Below are positions 8,617 through 16,823 of a DNA stretch of 64,000 bases, in pieces. Position 1 is the stretch's first letter. Every line of letters begins with the position of its first letter. Position numbers and translations under genes: made by a program. Origin of the DNA: Streptomyces diacarni (lineage in GTDB: Bacteria > Actinomycetota > Actinomycetes > Streptomycetales > Streptomycetaceae); NCBI RefSeq assembly GCF_003323715.1, contig NZ_QOIN01000071.1, positions 1 through 64,000 of the forward strand, in the 5' to 3' direction. Under the pieces are notes generated by a model. That model worked only from the letters and a program-made list of their open reading frames with translations. It had not been told where the DNA came from and searched no databases.

Positions 8617-8800
8617 GGCTGCACCCGCAACGGTTGGCGTGCGTATGGGCGTACTTGCCCTTTTCGTCCTCCCGGACAGCCTGGCACGGGGCGGCGGGGG
8701 TCGCCACCGCTGCCGGCACCGCACAGGGCGCGGGCCGACGCAACCCCGCCCCCACGCCGACCCTCACCCTGTGCGACCGGCCGTCACACGGACGGCCCCG

Positions 8801-10936
8801 TCACCGTCCGACGTCGGAGCCGTCCTCGGGCCACACCGCGACGACCGAGGGCCGCACGTACTTGCCAGGACCGTCGGGCCAGCTGGAGGCGGGCTTCTCG
8901 ACGGAAGCGCCGTCCACCTCGCCCGGGTGCTGGACCGCGACGAGGACGCGCCGGTCCTGCACCAGCGGCCCGCACGTCTCCGCGCCCGTCGGTACCGTCA
9001 GGAACTGCCGCACCTGGCCGCGCCGCCGACCGGCGGTGGCGACACCGAACAGCCCGTCGTGTGAACCCAGCTCGTTGCCGTCCGTGGACAGCCACAGGTT
9101 GCCGTAGCCGTCGAAGGTGACGTTGTCCGGGCAGGAGATCGGGCTCACCTCGTCCTTGGGGAAGCCACCGAAGTACGTGCCCGGGTCCTCGGGGTCGCCG
9201 CACACCAGGAAGAGGCGCCACGAGAAGCGCAGCGACTGGGGATCGTCCCCGCGCTCGGCGAACTCCAGCACCTGCCCGTGCTTGTTGGCCCGGCGCGGGT
9301 TCGCCTCGTCGGGGCCCGCCTTGCCCGCCGCGCCCCGGTCGGTGTTGTTGGTCAGCGCCACGTACACCCGCCCCGTACGCGGGGAGGGCTCGATGTCCTC
9401 GGGGCGGTCCATCTTGGTGGCGCCCGCCTTGTCGGCCGCCAGCCGCGTGAAGACGTACACCTCCTCCGCGCTCATGCCCTCCACGAACGACCTGTCGCCC
9501 GCTGCCAGCGGAATCCACCGGCCGGTGCCGTCGAACTCGCCGTCCTCGGGCAGGGTGCCCCTCCCGTCGATCTCGTCGGCGGGGCTGTTCCCCGAGAGCC
9601 TGGCCACGTAGAGGGTGCCCTCGTCCAGCAGGGACAGGTTGTGGCGGCGGTCCTCGGCGCTCCGGCCGCGGCGCATCGTCTTCTTCGAGACGAACTTGTA
9701 GAAGTAGTCGAAGCGCTCGTCGTCGCCCATGTAGACGACCGCGTGCCCGTCCCGGGTCAGCCGCGGCTGCGCCGCCTCGTGCTTGAAGCGGCCGAGCGCG
9801 GTGTGCTTGCGGGGCGTGGAGTCGGGGTCGTACGGGTCGACCTCGACGACCCAGCCGAAACGGTGGACCTCGTTGGGCTCCTTCGTCAGGTCGAACCGGT
9901 CGTCGAACCGCTCCCAGCGCCGCTGGCTCGCCCCGCCGACGACGCCGTACCGCTTGAGCGCGGCCGCCCGCTGAGGGTTCGTGACCTGCTCGGCGTGGGC
10001 GAAGTACTGGTTGAAGTTCTCCTCACCTGAGAGCACCGTGCCCCACGGGGTGGTGCCGCCCGAACAGTTGTTGAGGGTGCCCAGCACCCGGCGCCCGCGC
10101 GGGTCAGCGGAGGTGCGCAGCAGCCGGCTGCCCGCCGCGGGGCCCGTCACCTCGAACGGCGTGGTGGCGGTGATCCGCCGGTTGAGCGGGTGGCGCGGCA
10201 CGGCCCGCAGCGCGCCGGTACGGTGCTGTCCCGCGACGGCGACCACGGACAGGCCGTGCGCCGCCCAGGCGATCTCCACCTGCTCCCTGGTGGGCTTCTC
10301 CGGGTCGTACCCCGCGAACATCAACTCCTCGTTCGTGTACTCGTGGTTGGCCACCAGCAGCTGGTCGGCGCCGCCCCTGTGCCCGGCGCCACCACGGGTG
10401 CCGCCCCGGGAGTGCAGGGGCAGCAGCGTGAGGAAGTCGTTGTTGTAGCCGAACTGGCCGGCTTGCGCCTCGGCGCTCTGCCGCGTCGGATCGAAGGCGG
10501 GGGCCCCGCGCAGAATCGGTTCTCCCCACCGGATCACCACGTTCTGCCCGTACCCCTCGGGAACGGTCACCGCGTCGGCCGTGTTCGGCGCCACGGGTGT
10601 GAAGCGCAGCCCCTTGGCGGCCTTGCCGTGGTGGGGTTCGCCGTGCCGCGGGGCCTCACCGTGCCTGCCGCCCTCGCCCGTCGGGGCAGCCGCGGAGGCC
10701 GGTGCCGCGCCGGGGCCCGCCAGCGCGCCGGCGCCCACCGCTGTCGCGGTCCCCACCACGGCACCGGCGCGCAGCACCGAACGGCGCGAGAGGGCGCGGG
10801 CGATGACATCCCCCGCGTACTCGTTCGCACTGGTGTTGGGCACCTCGTGGAAGCAGGCGTCACCGCAGCGGTAGCGGCAGGTCATCGCTGATCTGCCACC
10901 CGGGTGCGAGGTGAGCAGCGGCAACGGCTTTCGCAT
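8801..10936 (-). CDS. Tat-exported PhoX/DUF839-family phosphatase
   Basis: A 711-residue secreted enzyme. Residues about 48-85 form a twin-arginine signal (SRRSVLRAGAVVGTATAVGA) ending in an Ala-rich cleavage region. The mature part has the DUF839 landmarks ANHEYTNEELMF, LNNCSGGTTPWGTVLSGEEN, GWVVEVDPYDPDS, ALGRFKHEAA, VYMGDDERFDYFYKFVS and MDRPEDIEPS. PhoX enzymes are Ca/Fe-dependent alkaline phosphatases that release phosphate from organic monoesters outside the cell. GGAGG at 10943-10947 is ideally spaced (6 nt) from the ATG at 10936, so this start is preferred over the in-frame ATG six bases upstream. Regulation by PhoP is likely from family knowledge, but I could not define PHO-box repeats with confidence. 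Confidence 0.92.
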   Translation of the reverse strand: MRKPLPLLTSHPGGRSAMTCRYRCGDACFHEVPNTSANEYAGDVIARALSRRSVLRAGAVVGTATAVGAGALAGPGAAPASAAAPTGEGGRHGEAPRHGEPHHGKAAKGLRFTPVAPNTADAVTVPEGYGQNVVIRWGEPILRGAPAFDPTRQSAEAQAGQFGYNNDFLTLLPLHSRGGTRGGAGHRGGADQLLVANHEYTNEELMFAGYDPEKPTREQVEIAWAAHGLSVVAVAGQHRTGALRAVPRHPLNRRITATTPFEVTGPAAGSRLLRTSADPRGRRVLGTLNNCSGGTTPWGTVLSGEENFNQYFAHAEQVTNPQRAAALKRYGVVGGASQRRWERFDDRFDLTKEPNEVHRFGWVVEVDPYDPDSTPRKHTALGRFKHEAAQPRLTRDGHAVVYMGDDERFDYFYKFVSKKTMRRGRSAEDRRHNLSLLDEGTLYVARLSGNSPADEIDGRGTLPEDGEFDGTGRWIPLAAGDRSFVEGMSAEEVYVFTRLAADKAGATKMDRPEDIEPSPRTGRVYVALTNNTDRGAAGKAGPDEANPRRANKHGQVLEFAERGDDPQSLRFSWRLFLVCGDPEDPGTYFGGFPKDEVSPISCPDNVTFDGYGNLWLSTDGNELGSHDGLFGVATAGRRRGQVRQFLTVPTGAETCGPLVQDRRVLVAVQHPGEVDGASVEKPASSWPDGPGKYVRPSVVAVWPEDGSDVGR

Positions 10937-11116
10937 CGTCATCCTCCGGTCTGTGCGTCGTACGCCGCCGCGACGCTAGGCCCGCGGGCACTCCCGCGTA
11001 TGACGCCGGAGTGAACCCCGGCTGAACAGGCCACCGGCTGCGCCCCGAAGCAGCGCGGGGAACCGCGCGACCAGCCACGATCCACCCGCCGACCGCCCAC
11101 CGCGGACAGTCGCGTC

Positions 11117-11216
11117 CCGTGCCGGAAGACGATCCGCGGGCGGCGATCAGCAGGCACTGATCAGCAGGCACTGATCAGCAGACAGTGATCAGCAGGCAGA
11201 TGTCTTCCCGGCACGG
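11117..11216. repeat. Four 14-bp direct repeats enclosed by an inverted repeat
   Basis: Bases 11145-11200 hold four consecutive 14-bp units starting GATCAGCAG (the first two identical, the last two with small changes). They create CTGATCAG palindromes at the first junctions. The block is enclosed by CCGTGCCGGAAGAC (11117-11130) and GTCTTCCCGGCACGG (11202-11216), which are complementary apart from one extra C. Folding would give a long stem with the repeats in the loop. It lies between the 5' end of the phoX-like gene and the 3' end of the small Cys-rich gene, both leftward. The rest of 10943-11116 shows only promoter-sized sequence with nothing recognisable. Confidence 0.75.
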
Positions 11217-11237
11217 TGGAGGACAGGGAGCGGAGGT

Positions 11238-11489
11238 CTACAGCGGCGGCGCGGCGTCGCCGTCGCCCTCCTCGTCCCAGGCCAGCCGCACGGCCTCCGT
11301 GTGGGCGATCGTCTCGCCGATCCAGTCGGGTGCGAGCGCGGTCTTCGCATAATCGCGGGCGCACGGCAGACACGCGTACGCGCTGCCGCCGGGCCCCGAG
11401 CCCGTCTCGATGATCGCGATCAGCGCCCGGTGCCGCACCGGCAGATCGCAGCGGCAACACGTGCCCGGGTTGGGCCCTTCGGCCTGCAT
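11238..11489 (-). CDS. Small Cys-rich (zinc-ribbon-like) hypothetical protein
   Basis: An 83-residue protein with CCRCDLPV near the N-terminus and CLPCARDY about 35 residues later, a CxxC-CxxC spacing that suggests zinc binding. The rest is acidic and Trp-containing (LAPDWIGETI, LAWDEEGDGD). A strong site, AAGGAGGTGG, sits 4-8 bases before the ATG at 11487-11489 and decides this start over upstream alternatives. The function is unknown; it may bind nucleic acid or another protein. It is leftward and diverges from metG, with about 340 bases between. Confidence 0.65.
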   Translation of the reverse strand: MQAEGPNPGTCCRCDLPVRHRALIAIIETGSGPGGSAYACLPCARDYAKTALAPDWIGETIAHTEAVRLAWDEEGDGDAAPPL

Positions 11490-11826
11490 CCCGCCACCTC
11501 CTTCACCGTCACTGGCGTCGCTTCGTCGCCACATTGCACACGACGCACCCGGCGTTTCACCGTGCGTCACGTCGCGGCGCGGCGGCCTCCGCGGCGGCCA
11601 GCCTCCCCCTTACGGGGCCAACGCTCCCCGCAGGCCACATCGTGCCCGCGTCGCACCGGTTTTTGTGCGTTGTCGTCGTCTTCGTGCCGACGCGTAGCCG
11701 TTTGATGACCGTTGTTCTTCCTCCGCGACGCCCCCCGTCGCGGGTGACACCCGCCGCCCCGCCTTGACGCGGGCCGCGGGGTGCGGGGCGGGAAAAGGGG
11801 TGGCGGGCGGCCGATAGGATTCGGGT
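11490..11826. other. Intergenic region between the small Cys-rich gene and metG
   Basis: A 337-base divergent region. It contains the ribosome-binding site of the leftward gene at its left end and a leaderless-type -10 for metG at its right end. A stretch of mixed composition (11640-11720) shows no open frame with a credible start. I saw no further repeat or RNA motif; a tRNA-sensing T-box (GGTGGNACCGCG) was looked for and not found. Confidence 0.5.
11815..11820 (+). promoter_or_regulatory. Leaderless-type -10 box of metG
   Basis: TAGGAT ends exactly six bases before the metG ATG, the geometry of a leaderless transcript in actinobacteria. No good ribosome-binding site is present. Confidence 0.6.
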
Positions 11827-13437
11827 ATGGCGGCCACTGGATCAGAGCAGGCGGGGCCGAAGGCGTACTACGTCTCGACCCCCATTTACTACGTGAACGA
11901 CGCTCCCCACCTGGGCCACGCCTATACGACCGTCGCGGGCGACGTGCTCACCCGCTGGCACCGCCAGCGCGGCGAGAAGGTGTGGTACCTCACCGGCACG
12001 GACGAGCACGGTCAGAAGATCATGCGCACCGCGGAGGCCAACGGGGTCAGCCCGCAGGAGTGGTGCGACAGGCTCGTCGAGGAGTCCTGGAAACCCCTGT
12101 GGGAGCACCTCAGGATCGCGAACGACGACTTCATCCGCACGACGGAGAAACGCCACACCGACCGCGTCCGGGAGTTCGTCCAGGACCTCTACGACCGGGG
12201 TGAGATCTACCAGGGCGGCTACGAGGGCCCGTACTGCGTGCCCTGCGAGGAGTACAAGACCTACGGGGAACTCCTCGACGGTGAGGGCGAGTACGAGGGG
12301 CTCCAGCTGTGCCCCATCCACAAGAAGCCCGTGGAGATGCTGAAGGAGGAGAACTACTTCTTCAAGCTCTCCGCCTACGGCGAGCGGCTGCTGGCCCACT
12401 ACGAGGCGCACCCGGAGTTCATCCAGCCCGAGTCGGCACGCAACGAGGTCGTGCAGTTCGTGCGCCAGGGCCTGGAGGACCTGTCGATCTCGCGCTCCAC
12501 GTTCGACTGGGGCGTCAAGATCCCCTGGGACGACAAGCACGTCATCTACGTGTGGATCGACGCGCTCCTCAACTACGCCACCGCCGTCGGCTACGGAAGC
12601 GACCAGAAGAAGTTCGAGGAGACCTTCCCCGCCGACGTGCACCTGGTCGGCAAGGACATCCTCCGCTTCCACGCCGTGATCTGGCCCGCCATGCTGATGG
12701 CGAACGGCCTGCCGCTGCCCAAGCGCATCGCCGCCAACGGCTGGCTGATGGTCGGCGGCGAGAAGATGTCCAAGTCGAACCTGACGGGCATCTCCCCGCA
12801 CGAGCTGACCGACCACTTCGGCGTCGACGCCTACCGCTGGTACTTCCTGCGGGCCATCGTCTTCGGCCAGGACGGCTCCTTCTCCTGGGAGGACTTCTCC
12901 GCGCGCTACACCAGCGAGCTGGCCAACGACTACGGCAACCTCGCCTCGCGCGTGGCCGCCATGGTCGGCAAGTACTTCGACGGAACGCTGCCGGAGCCGG
13001 CCGCGCACGGCGAGGCCGAGCAGGCCATCGCCGACGGCCTGACCACGGCCGTACGGGACGCGGACGAGAAGCTCGGGGAGCACCTCGACTTCGCGGGCGG
13101 CATCGCCGCGGTCTTCGACTTCATCAAGCAGGTCAACGGCTACCTGACCGAGCAGGCGCCGTGGAAGGTCGCCAAGGACACCTCCGCGGAGGCGCAGGAG
13201 CGGCTGGCCACCATCCTCTACACCGCCGCCGAGTCGCTGCGCGCCTGCACGGTGCTGCTCAACGCGGTGATGCCGGAGTCCAGCGCCAAGCTGTGGGAGT
13301 CCCTCGGCGCCGAGCCCGCCCTGGGCGCCCTCGCCGACCAGCCCCTCGCCGACGCGGGCCGCTGGGGCCAGCTCCCCGCCGGCACGAAGGTCACCAAGGG
13401 CGCGGCCCTCTTCCCGCGGTTGGAAGAGACGAAGTAG
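11827..13437 (+). CDS. metG: Methionyl-tRNA synthetase
   Basis: A 536-residue class Ia synthetase that charges tRNA-Met in the cytoplasm. The N-terminal catalytic start YVSTPIYYVNDAPHLGHAY contains the HIGH-equivalent HLGH. The zinc-binding insertion has CVPCEEY and CPIHKKP. The second signature is EKMSKSNL (KMSKS) near residue 316. The C-terminal helical bundle reads the CAU anticodon. There is no C-terminal EMAP-like domain, so it is of the short type. The gene is monocistronic, with a leaderless-type promoter and a strong hairpin terminator about 100 bases downstream. Its last codons are echoed by a near-copy just downstream of the stop. Confidence 0.97.
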   Translation: MAATGSEQAGPKAYYVSTPIYYVNDAPHLGHAYTTVAGDVLTRWHRQRGEKVWYLTGTDEHGQKIMRTAEANGVSPQEWCDRLVEESWKPLWEHLRIANDDFIRTTEKRHTDRVREFVQDLYDRGEIYQGGYEGPYCVPCEEYKTYGELLDGEGEYEGLQLCPIHKKPVEMLKEENYFFKLSAYGERLLAHYEAHPEFIQPESARNEVVQFVRQGLEDLSISRSTFDWGVKIPWDDKHVIYVWIDALLNYATAVGYGSDQKKFEETFPADVHLVGKDILRFHAVIWPAMLMANGLPLPKRIAANGWLMVGGEKMSKSNLTGISPHELTDHFGVDAYRWYFLRAIVFGQDGSFSWEDFSARYTSELANDYGNLASRVAAMVGKYFDGTLPEPAAHGEAEQAIADGLTTAVRDADEKLGEHLDFAGGIAAVFDFIKQVNGYLTEQAPWKVAKDTSAEAQERLATILYTAAESLRACTVLLNAVMPESSAKLWESLGAEPALGALADQPLADAGRWGQLPAGTKVTKGAALFPRLEETK

Positions 13438-13521
13438 AGCTCGCAGGCCGCGCGGGAAGAACCGGGGGTCTGGGGGCCGCCCCCAGAAAACGCAGCCCGC
13501 GGCTGGAGGAGACGAAGCAGC
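13411..13521 (+). repeat. Imperfect copy of the metG 3' end downstream of its stop
   Basis: The last bases of metG (about 13415-13435: CGCGGTTGGAAGAGACGAAG) recur as CGCGGCTGGAGGAGACGAAG at about 13499-13518 with two changes. The copy lies between the metG stop and the terminator and looks like remnant of a short local duplication. Confidence 0.6.
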
Positions 13522-13538
13522 GGCGCCGCGTCGTGAGC

Positions 13539-13574
13539 CGAAGCCGTCGCGTCCCCGCGGACGCGACGGCTTCG
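13539..13574. terminator. Strong hairpin between metG and the RelE-type toxin gene
   Basis: A perfect 16-bp stem (13539-13554 with 13559-13574) around the loop CCGC. It separates converging genes and can act in both directions. Confidence 0.85.
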
Positions 13575-13601
13575 CTCGTCCAGGGTCGAAGCGCGGGACT
13601 C

Positions 13602-13856
13602 TCAGCCAGGCACCCGGCCAAGGCTCGTGACGACGATCCTGATGACCGTCTCCTCGATCACGTAGAGGACGCGGTAGTCACCACTGTGCAGGCGGCGGAC
13701 GTCCGTCGAGCCGAAGGCGAAGGAGCCCCGGGGGCGCGGGTTCTCGCCGAGTGCGTCAACCGCCTCGTAGACCGCGGCCAGACCCTGGGGGTCCTCCTTG
13801 AGGAACCGCACGGCCGCGTTGGTGGCCCGCGGCTCCCAGATGATCTCGTACGCCAC
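13602..13856 (-). CDS. RelE/ParE-family toxin
   Basis: An 84-residue basic protein with the RelE fold pattern: the N-terminal strand YEIIWEP, helices with FLKEDPQGLAAVYEAVDAL, and the C-terminal strands DVRRLHSGDYRVLYVIEE. The RRL...GDYRVLY block is diagnostic of RelE/YoeB-like ribosome-dependent mRNA interferases. The GTG start shares one base with the antitoxin stop (TAGTG), so translation is coupled. It should be held inactive by the upstream antitoxin. Such pairs act in stress response or plasmid/locus maintenance; the role here is unknown. Confidence 0.9.
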   Translation of the reverse strand: MAYEIIWEPRATNAAVRFLKEDPQGLAAVYEAVDALGENPRPRGSFAFGSTDVRRLHSGDYRVLYVIEETVIRIVVTSLGRVPG

Positions 13857-14104
13857 TACCGGAGCCCCAGCATCCTTCCCACTTCCTCGTGTGGGGTGCC
13901 GCTCTCCGGCGTCCCCTCGGCCTTCCGACGCTCGTATTCGGCCAGCGCCAGCGCGTCTTCGAAGTCCTCTATCACCTGCGGTGACACGAGCAGCGCGGCC
14001 ACGTGTCCGTGATCGGTGAGGGCGATGGTCTCCCGCGCGTGCGCCGCGCGGCGCACGAGGTCACCGAGTTGGGACCGGGCGGCGCTGATGGCGATCTCCG
14101 TCAT
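13856..14104 (-). CDS. Phd/YefM-family antitoxin
   Basis: An 82-residue antitoxin. The N-terminal DNA-binding domain reads EIAISAARSQLGDLVRRA, the typical Phd/YefM start, followed by TIALTDHGHVAALLVSP. The acidic, flexible C-terminus (residues 55-82) would wrap the RelE-type toxin. It is the first gene of the pair and, by family precedent, autorepresses the operon through sites near its start; no clear palindrome was picked out. It lies between two aminoacyl-tRNA synthetase genes, which is probably chance. Confidence 0.9.
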   Translation of the reverse strand: MTEIAISAARSQLGDLVRRAAHARETIALTDHGHVAALLVSPQVIEDFEDALALAEYERRKAEGTPESGTPHEEVGRMLGLR

Positions 14105-14218
14105 GAGTCACATGATTCCCCAACATTCATCTTGTGGTCAATCGGGAAAGCGATGAGCCCCGTCCGAACCGGTGCCTCTTCCGCCGATCGGACAGCACGT
14201 CGTGGACCCGGACGCGCG

Positions 14219-14791
14219 TCAGTCCCCGTAGACCGGCAGGCACGCCGTGTCGACGGGTTGCGTGAAGGGAGCGGGAAGCAGCAGTTCGTCGCCGTACTTG
14301 CCGCGCAACCGGCCCTGGTACTCGCCGTCCCGCGGGTGGGTGAAGAGCGCCCAGTCGCCGCCGCGCGGGTCGAGGACCAGCAGGGTGCGCACGCCCGCCG
14401 CCGCGTACCAGCCGTTCTTGGCGCTGACGTCTTTCGCCTTCTCCGACTTGGAGATCACCTCGACGGCCAGTTCGACGTCACCGGGGTCGACGAGCCATTC
14501 GTCGTCCTCCTTGCACTCGATGGGCAGGACGACGAGGTCGGGGGTGCAGTAGTCCTCCGGGTCGCCGGGCAGGGCGATGGAGGACATCTCATAGGCGTCG
14601 AGTCCTTCCGGGAGCTGTGATGAGAGCTGCCGGATAAGCCTCTTGACCGTTCCCGCGTGCTTGCCGCGCGAGGTCGGGGACATCACGAGTTTCCCTCCCA
14701 GGATCTCCACGCGCAGACCGGTCGCCCTCTCGATCTCCTCCGCGACCTCGCGCAGATTGCCGGGACGGGGGCTCAGGGCGGGCACCGTCAT
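14219..14791 (-). CDS. Uma2/DUF820-family PD-(D/E)XK nuclease-like protein
   Basis: A 190-residue protein of the Uma2 (DUF820) family. It has the family landmarks: LRVEILGGKLVMSP near the N-terminus, the strand PDLVVLP, the ELAVEVISKSEKAKD core (the E-V-x-S motif carrying the putative catalytic acid and Lys), and WYAAAGVRTLLVLDPRG. These proteins have a restriction-endonuclease-like fold and are abundant in actinobacteria and cyanobacteria, but activity has rarely been shown. The ATG at 14789-14791 is preceded by GGAGG and fits the family length; an upstream in-frame start would only add low-complexity sequence. Confidence 0.88.
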   Translation of the reverse strand: MTVPALSPRPGNLREVAEEIERATGLRVEILGGKLVMSPTSRGKHAGTVKRLIRQLSSQLPEGLDAYEMSSIALPGDPEDYCTPDLVVLPIECKEDDEWLVDPGDVELAVEVISKSEKAKDVSAKNGWYAAAGVRTLLVLDPRGGDWALFTHPRDGEYQGRLRGKYGDELLLPAPFTQPVDTACLPVYGD

Positions 14792-14925
14792 GGCTGTTCG
14801 CCTCCACGTGGTGGCAGGACGGGCTGCGTACGGGCCCACAGTAGCGGGCACACCACCAGCCCGGGTCCCTCTTCGGTCGAGGGGCCCGGGCCCGTGGGGC
14901 GTCCGCGGCGGCGGAAGGCCGCGCG

Positions 14926-16704
14926 CTACTGCGCGGGCTTCGCCTGCGGGGGCTTGCGCACCGACAGGTGCAGCTCGCGCAGCCGCTTGTCGTCGACCTC
15001 GCTGGGGGCGCCCATCATCAGGTCGAGGGCGTTGTTGTTGAGGGGGAAGGCGATGGTCTCGCGGATGTTGGGCTCGTCGGCGAGCAGCATCACGATGCGG
15101 TCGACGCCGGGGGCGATGCCGCCGTGCGGCGGGGCGCCGAACTGGAAGGCGCGGAGCATGCCGCCGAAGTCGCGCTCGACGTCCTCCTTGGAGTAGCCGG
15201 CGATCCCGAACGCCTCGAACATGATCTCCGGCTCGTGGTTCCTGATCGCGCCGGACGACAGCTCGACGCCGTTGCAGACGATGTCGTACTGCCAGGCGAG
15301 GATGTCCAGCGGGTCCTTGGTGCGCAGCGCCTCCAGGCCGCCCTGCGGCATGGAGAACGGGTTGTGCGAGAACTCGATCTCGCCGGTCTCCTCGTCCTTC
15401 TCGAACATCGGGAAGTCGACGATCCAGCAGAAGCGGAAGACGTTCTCCTCGAAGTGTCCGGCGCGCCGGGCGGCCTCGACGCGGACCGCGCCCATGATCG
15501 TGGAGACCTCGTCGAACTCCCCGGCCCCGAAGAAGACCGCGTGCCCCGGTGCCAGGCCGAGCGCCTCCGTCAGCGCCTTGACGTCGTCCTCGGTGAGGAA
15601 CTTCGCGATCGGGCCAGACAGCGAGCCGTCCTCGGCGACCCGCACCCAGGCCAGGCCCTTGGCGCCCTGCTCGACGGCGAAGTCGCCGAGGGAGTCGAAG
15701 AACTTGCGCGGCTGGGACGCCGTGTCCGGCACCGGGAGCGCACGCACGTGCTTGTCGGCGAACGCCTTGAAGCCGGATCCCGCGAACAGGTCGGAGACGT
15801 CGGCCAGCTCCAGCCGGGCGCGCAGGTCCGGCTTGTCGGAGCCGTACTTGACCATGGCCTCGCGGAACGGGATCCGCGGGAAGGGGGAGGTGACCTCGCG
15901 GCCCTCGCCCAGCTCCTGGAACAGCTCGGTCATCAGCGTCTCGATGACGGCGAAGACGTCCTCCTGCTCGACGAAGCTCATCTCCATGTCGAGCTGGTAG
16001 AACTCGCCGGGCGAGCGGTCGGCGCGGGCGTCCTCGTCGCGGAAGCAGGGCGCGATCTGGAAGTAGCGGTCGAACCCGGCGATCATCAGCAGCTGCTTGA
16101 ACTGCTGCGGCGCCTGCGGCAGCGCGTAGAACCTGCCCGGGTGGATGCGGGAGGGCACCAGGAAGTCGCGGGCGCCCTCGGGCGAGGTGGCCGACAGGAT
16201 CGGGGTGGCCAGCTCGTTGAATCCCTGGGCCACCATCTTCTCGCGGATCTTCGCGATGACCTGCGAGCGCAGCATGATGTTGCGGTGCATGCGCTCGCGG
16301 CGCAGGTCGAGGAAGCGGTACTCCAGACGCCGCTCCTCGTTGACGCCGTCCTCGGCGTTGATGGTGAAGGGGATCTGCTCGGCGCCGCCCAGCACCTCCA
16401 CCTGGGAGACCTCGACCTCGATCTCGCCGGTGGGCAGCTCGGGGTTGACGTTCTCGGCGCCGCGCGCGGTGACCGTGCCGTCCACCCGCACGACGGTCTC
16501 CTTGGACAGCGAGCTGAGCTTGGCGTCCACCTCACTGGACTCGTCACGGACGACGAGCTGCACGATGCCGTAGTGGTCGCGCAGATCGATGAAGAGGATG
16601 CCGCCCAGGTTCCGACGATTGTGCAGCCAGCCGCTGAGGCGGACGTCAGTGCCGACGTCCGTGGCGCGAAGCTGGCCGCAGGTGTGGGACCGGTACCGAT
16701 GCAT
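14926..16704 (-). CDS. aspS: Aspartyl-tRNA synthetase, bacterial type
   Basis: A 592-residue class IIb synthetase. The N-terminal OB-fold anticodon domain begins MHRYRSHTCGQLRATDVG and includes VRLSGWLHNRRNLGGILFID. Class II motif 2 is visible as FRDEDARADR, and the bacterial GAD insertion domain occupies about residues 300-420. Motif 3 is GIAPGVDRIVMLL. Two ATGs lie side by side (16707 and 16704); the second gives the usual family start MHRY. It is leftward and divergent from the SpoIIE-type gene. A bacterial-type AspRS in this phylum may also charge tRNA-Asn when GatCAB is present (family knowledge). Confidence 0.96.
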   Translation of the reverse strand: MHRYRSHTCGQLRATDVGTDVRLSGWLHNRRNLGGILFIDLRDHYGIVQLVVRDESSEVDAKLSSLSKETVVRVDGTVTARGAENVNPELPTGEIEVEVSQVEVLGGAEQIPFTINAEDGVNEERRLEYRFLDLRRERMHRNIMLRSQVIAKIREKMVAQGFNELATPILSATSPEGARDFLVPSRIHPGRFYALPQAPQQFKQLLMIAGFDRYFQIAPCFRDEDARADRSPGEFYQLDMEMSFVEQEDVFAVIETLMTELFQELGEGREVTSPFPRIPFREAMVKYGSDKPDLRARLELADVSDLFAGSGFKAFADKHVRALPVPDTASQPRKFFDSLGDFAVEQGAKGLAWVRVAEDGSLSGPIAKFLTEDDVKALTEALGLAPGHAVFFGAGEFDEVSTIMGAVRVEAARRAGHFEENVFRFCWIVDFPMFEKDEETGEIEFSHNPFSMPQGGLEALRTKDPLDILAWQYDIVCNGVELSSGAIRNHEPEIMFEAFGIAGYSKEDVERDFGGMLRAFQFGAPPHGGIAPGVDRIVMLLADEPNIRETIAFPLNNNALDLMMGAPSEVDDKRLRELHLSVRKPPQAKPAQ

Positions 16705-16811
16705 CATTCATCCAAGTCGTTCGGCGCAGGGGTCACAGTGGAATACCCCTCAGAGTACCGCCCTGGGCTACCCTGCCTCGCCCCCGTTTCCGCAACCAGA
16801 CGGACTCTGCA

Positions 16812-16817
16812 TAAAGT
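16812..16817 (+). promoter_or_regulatory. Leaderless-type -10 box of the SpoIIE-type gene
   Basis: TAAAGT ends six bases before the ATG at 16824, with no ribosome-binding site between. Confidence 0.6.
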
Positions 16818-16823
16818 GGTGCA

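Noticed and set aside
11490..11826. A T-box or other riboswitch upstream of metG
   Set aside because: No T-box sequence or stable antiterminator pair is visible, and the -10 lies six bases before the start codon, leaving no leader.
13602..14791. A defence island made of the toxin-antitoxin pair and the Uma2-like protein
   Set aside because: No restriction, Abi, CBASS or similar partner is present, the neighbours are housekeeping synthetases, and Uma2-like genes are scattered widely in these genomes.
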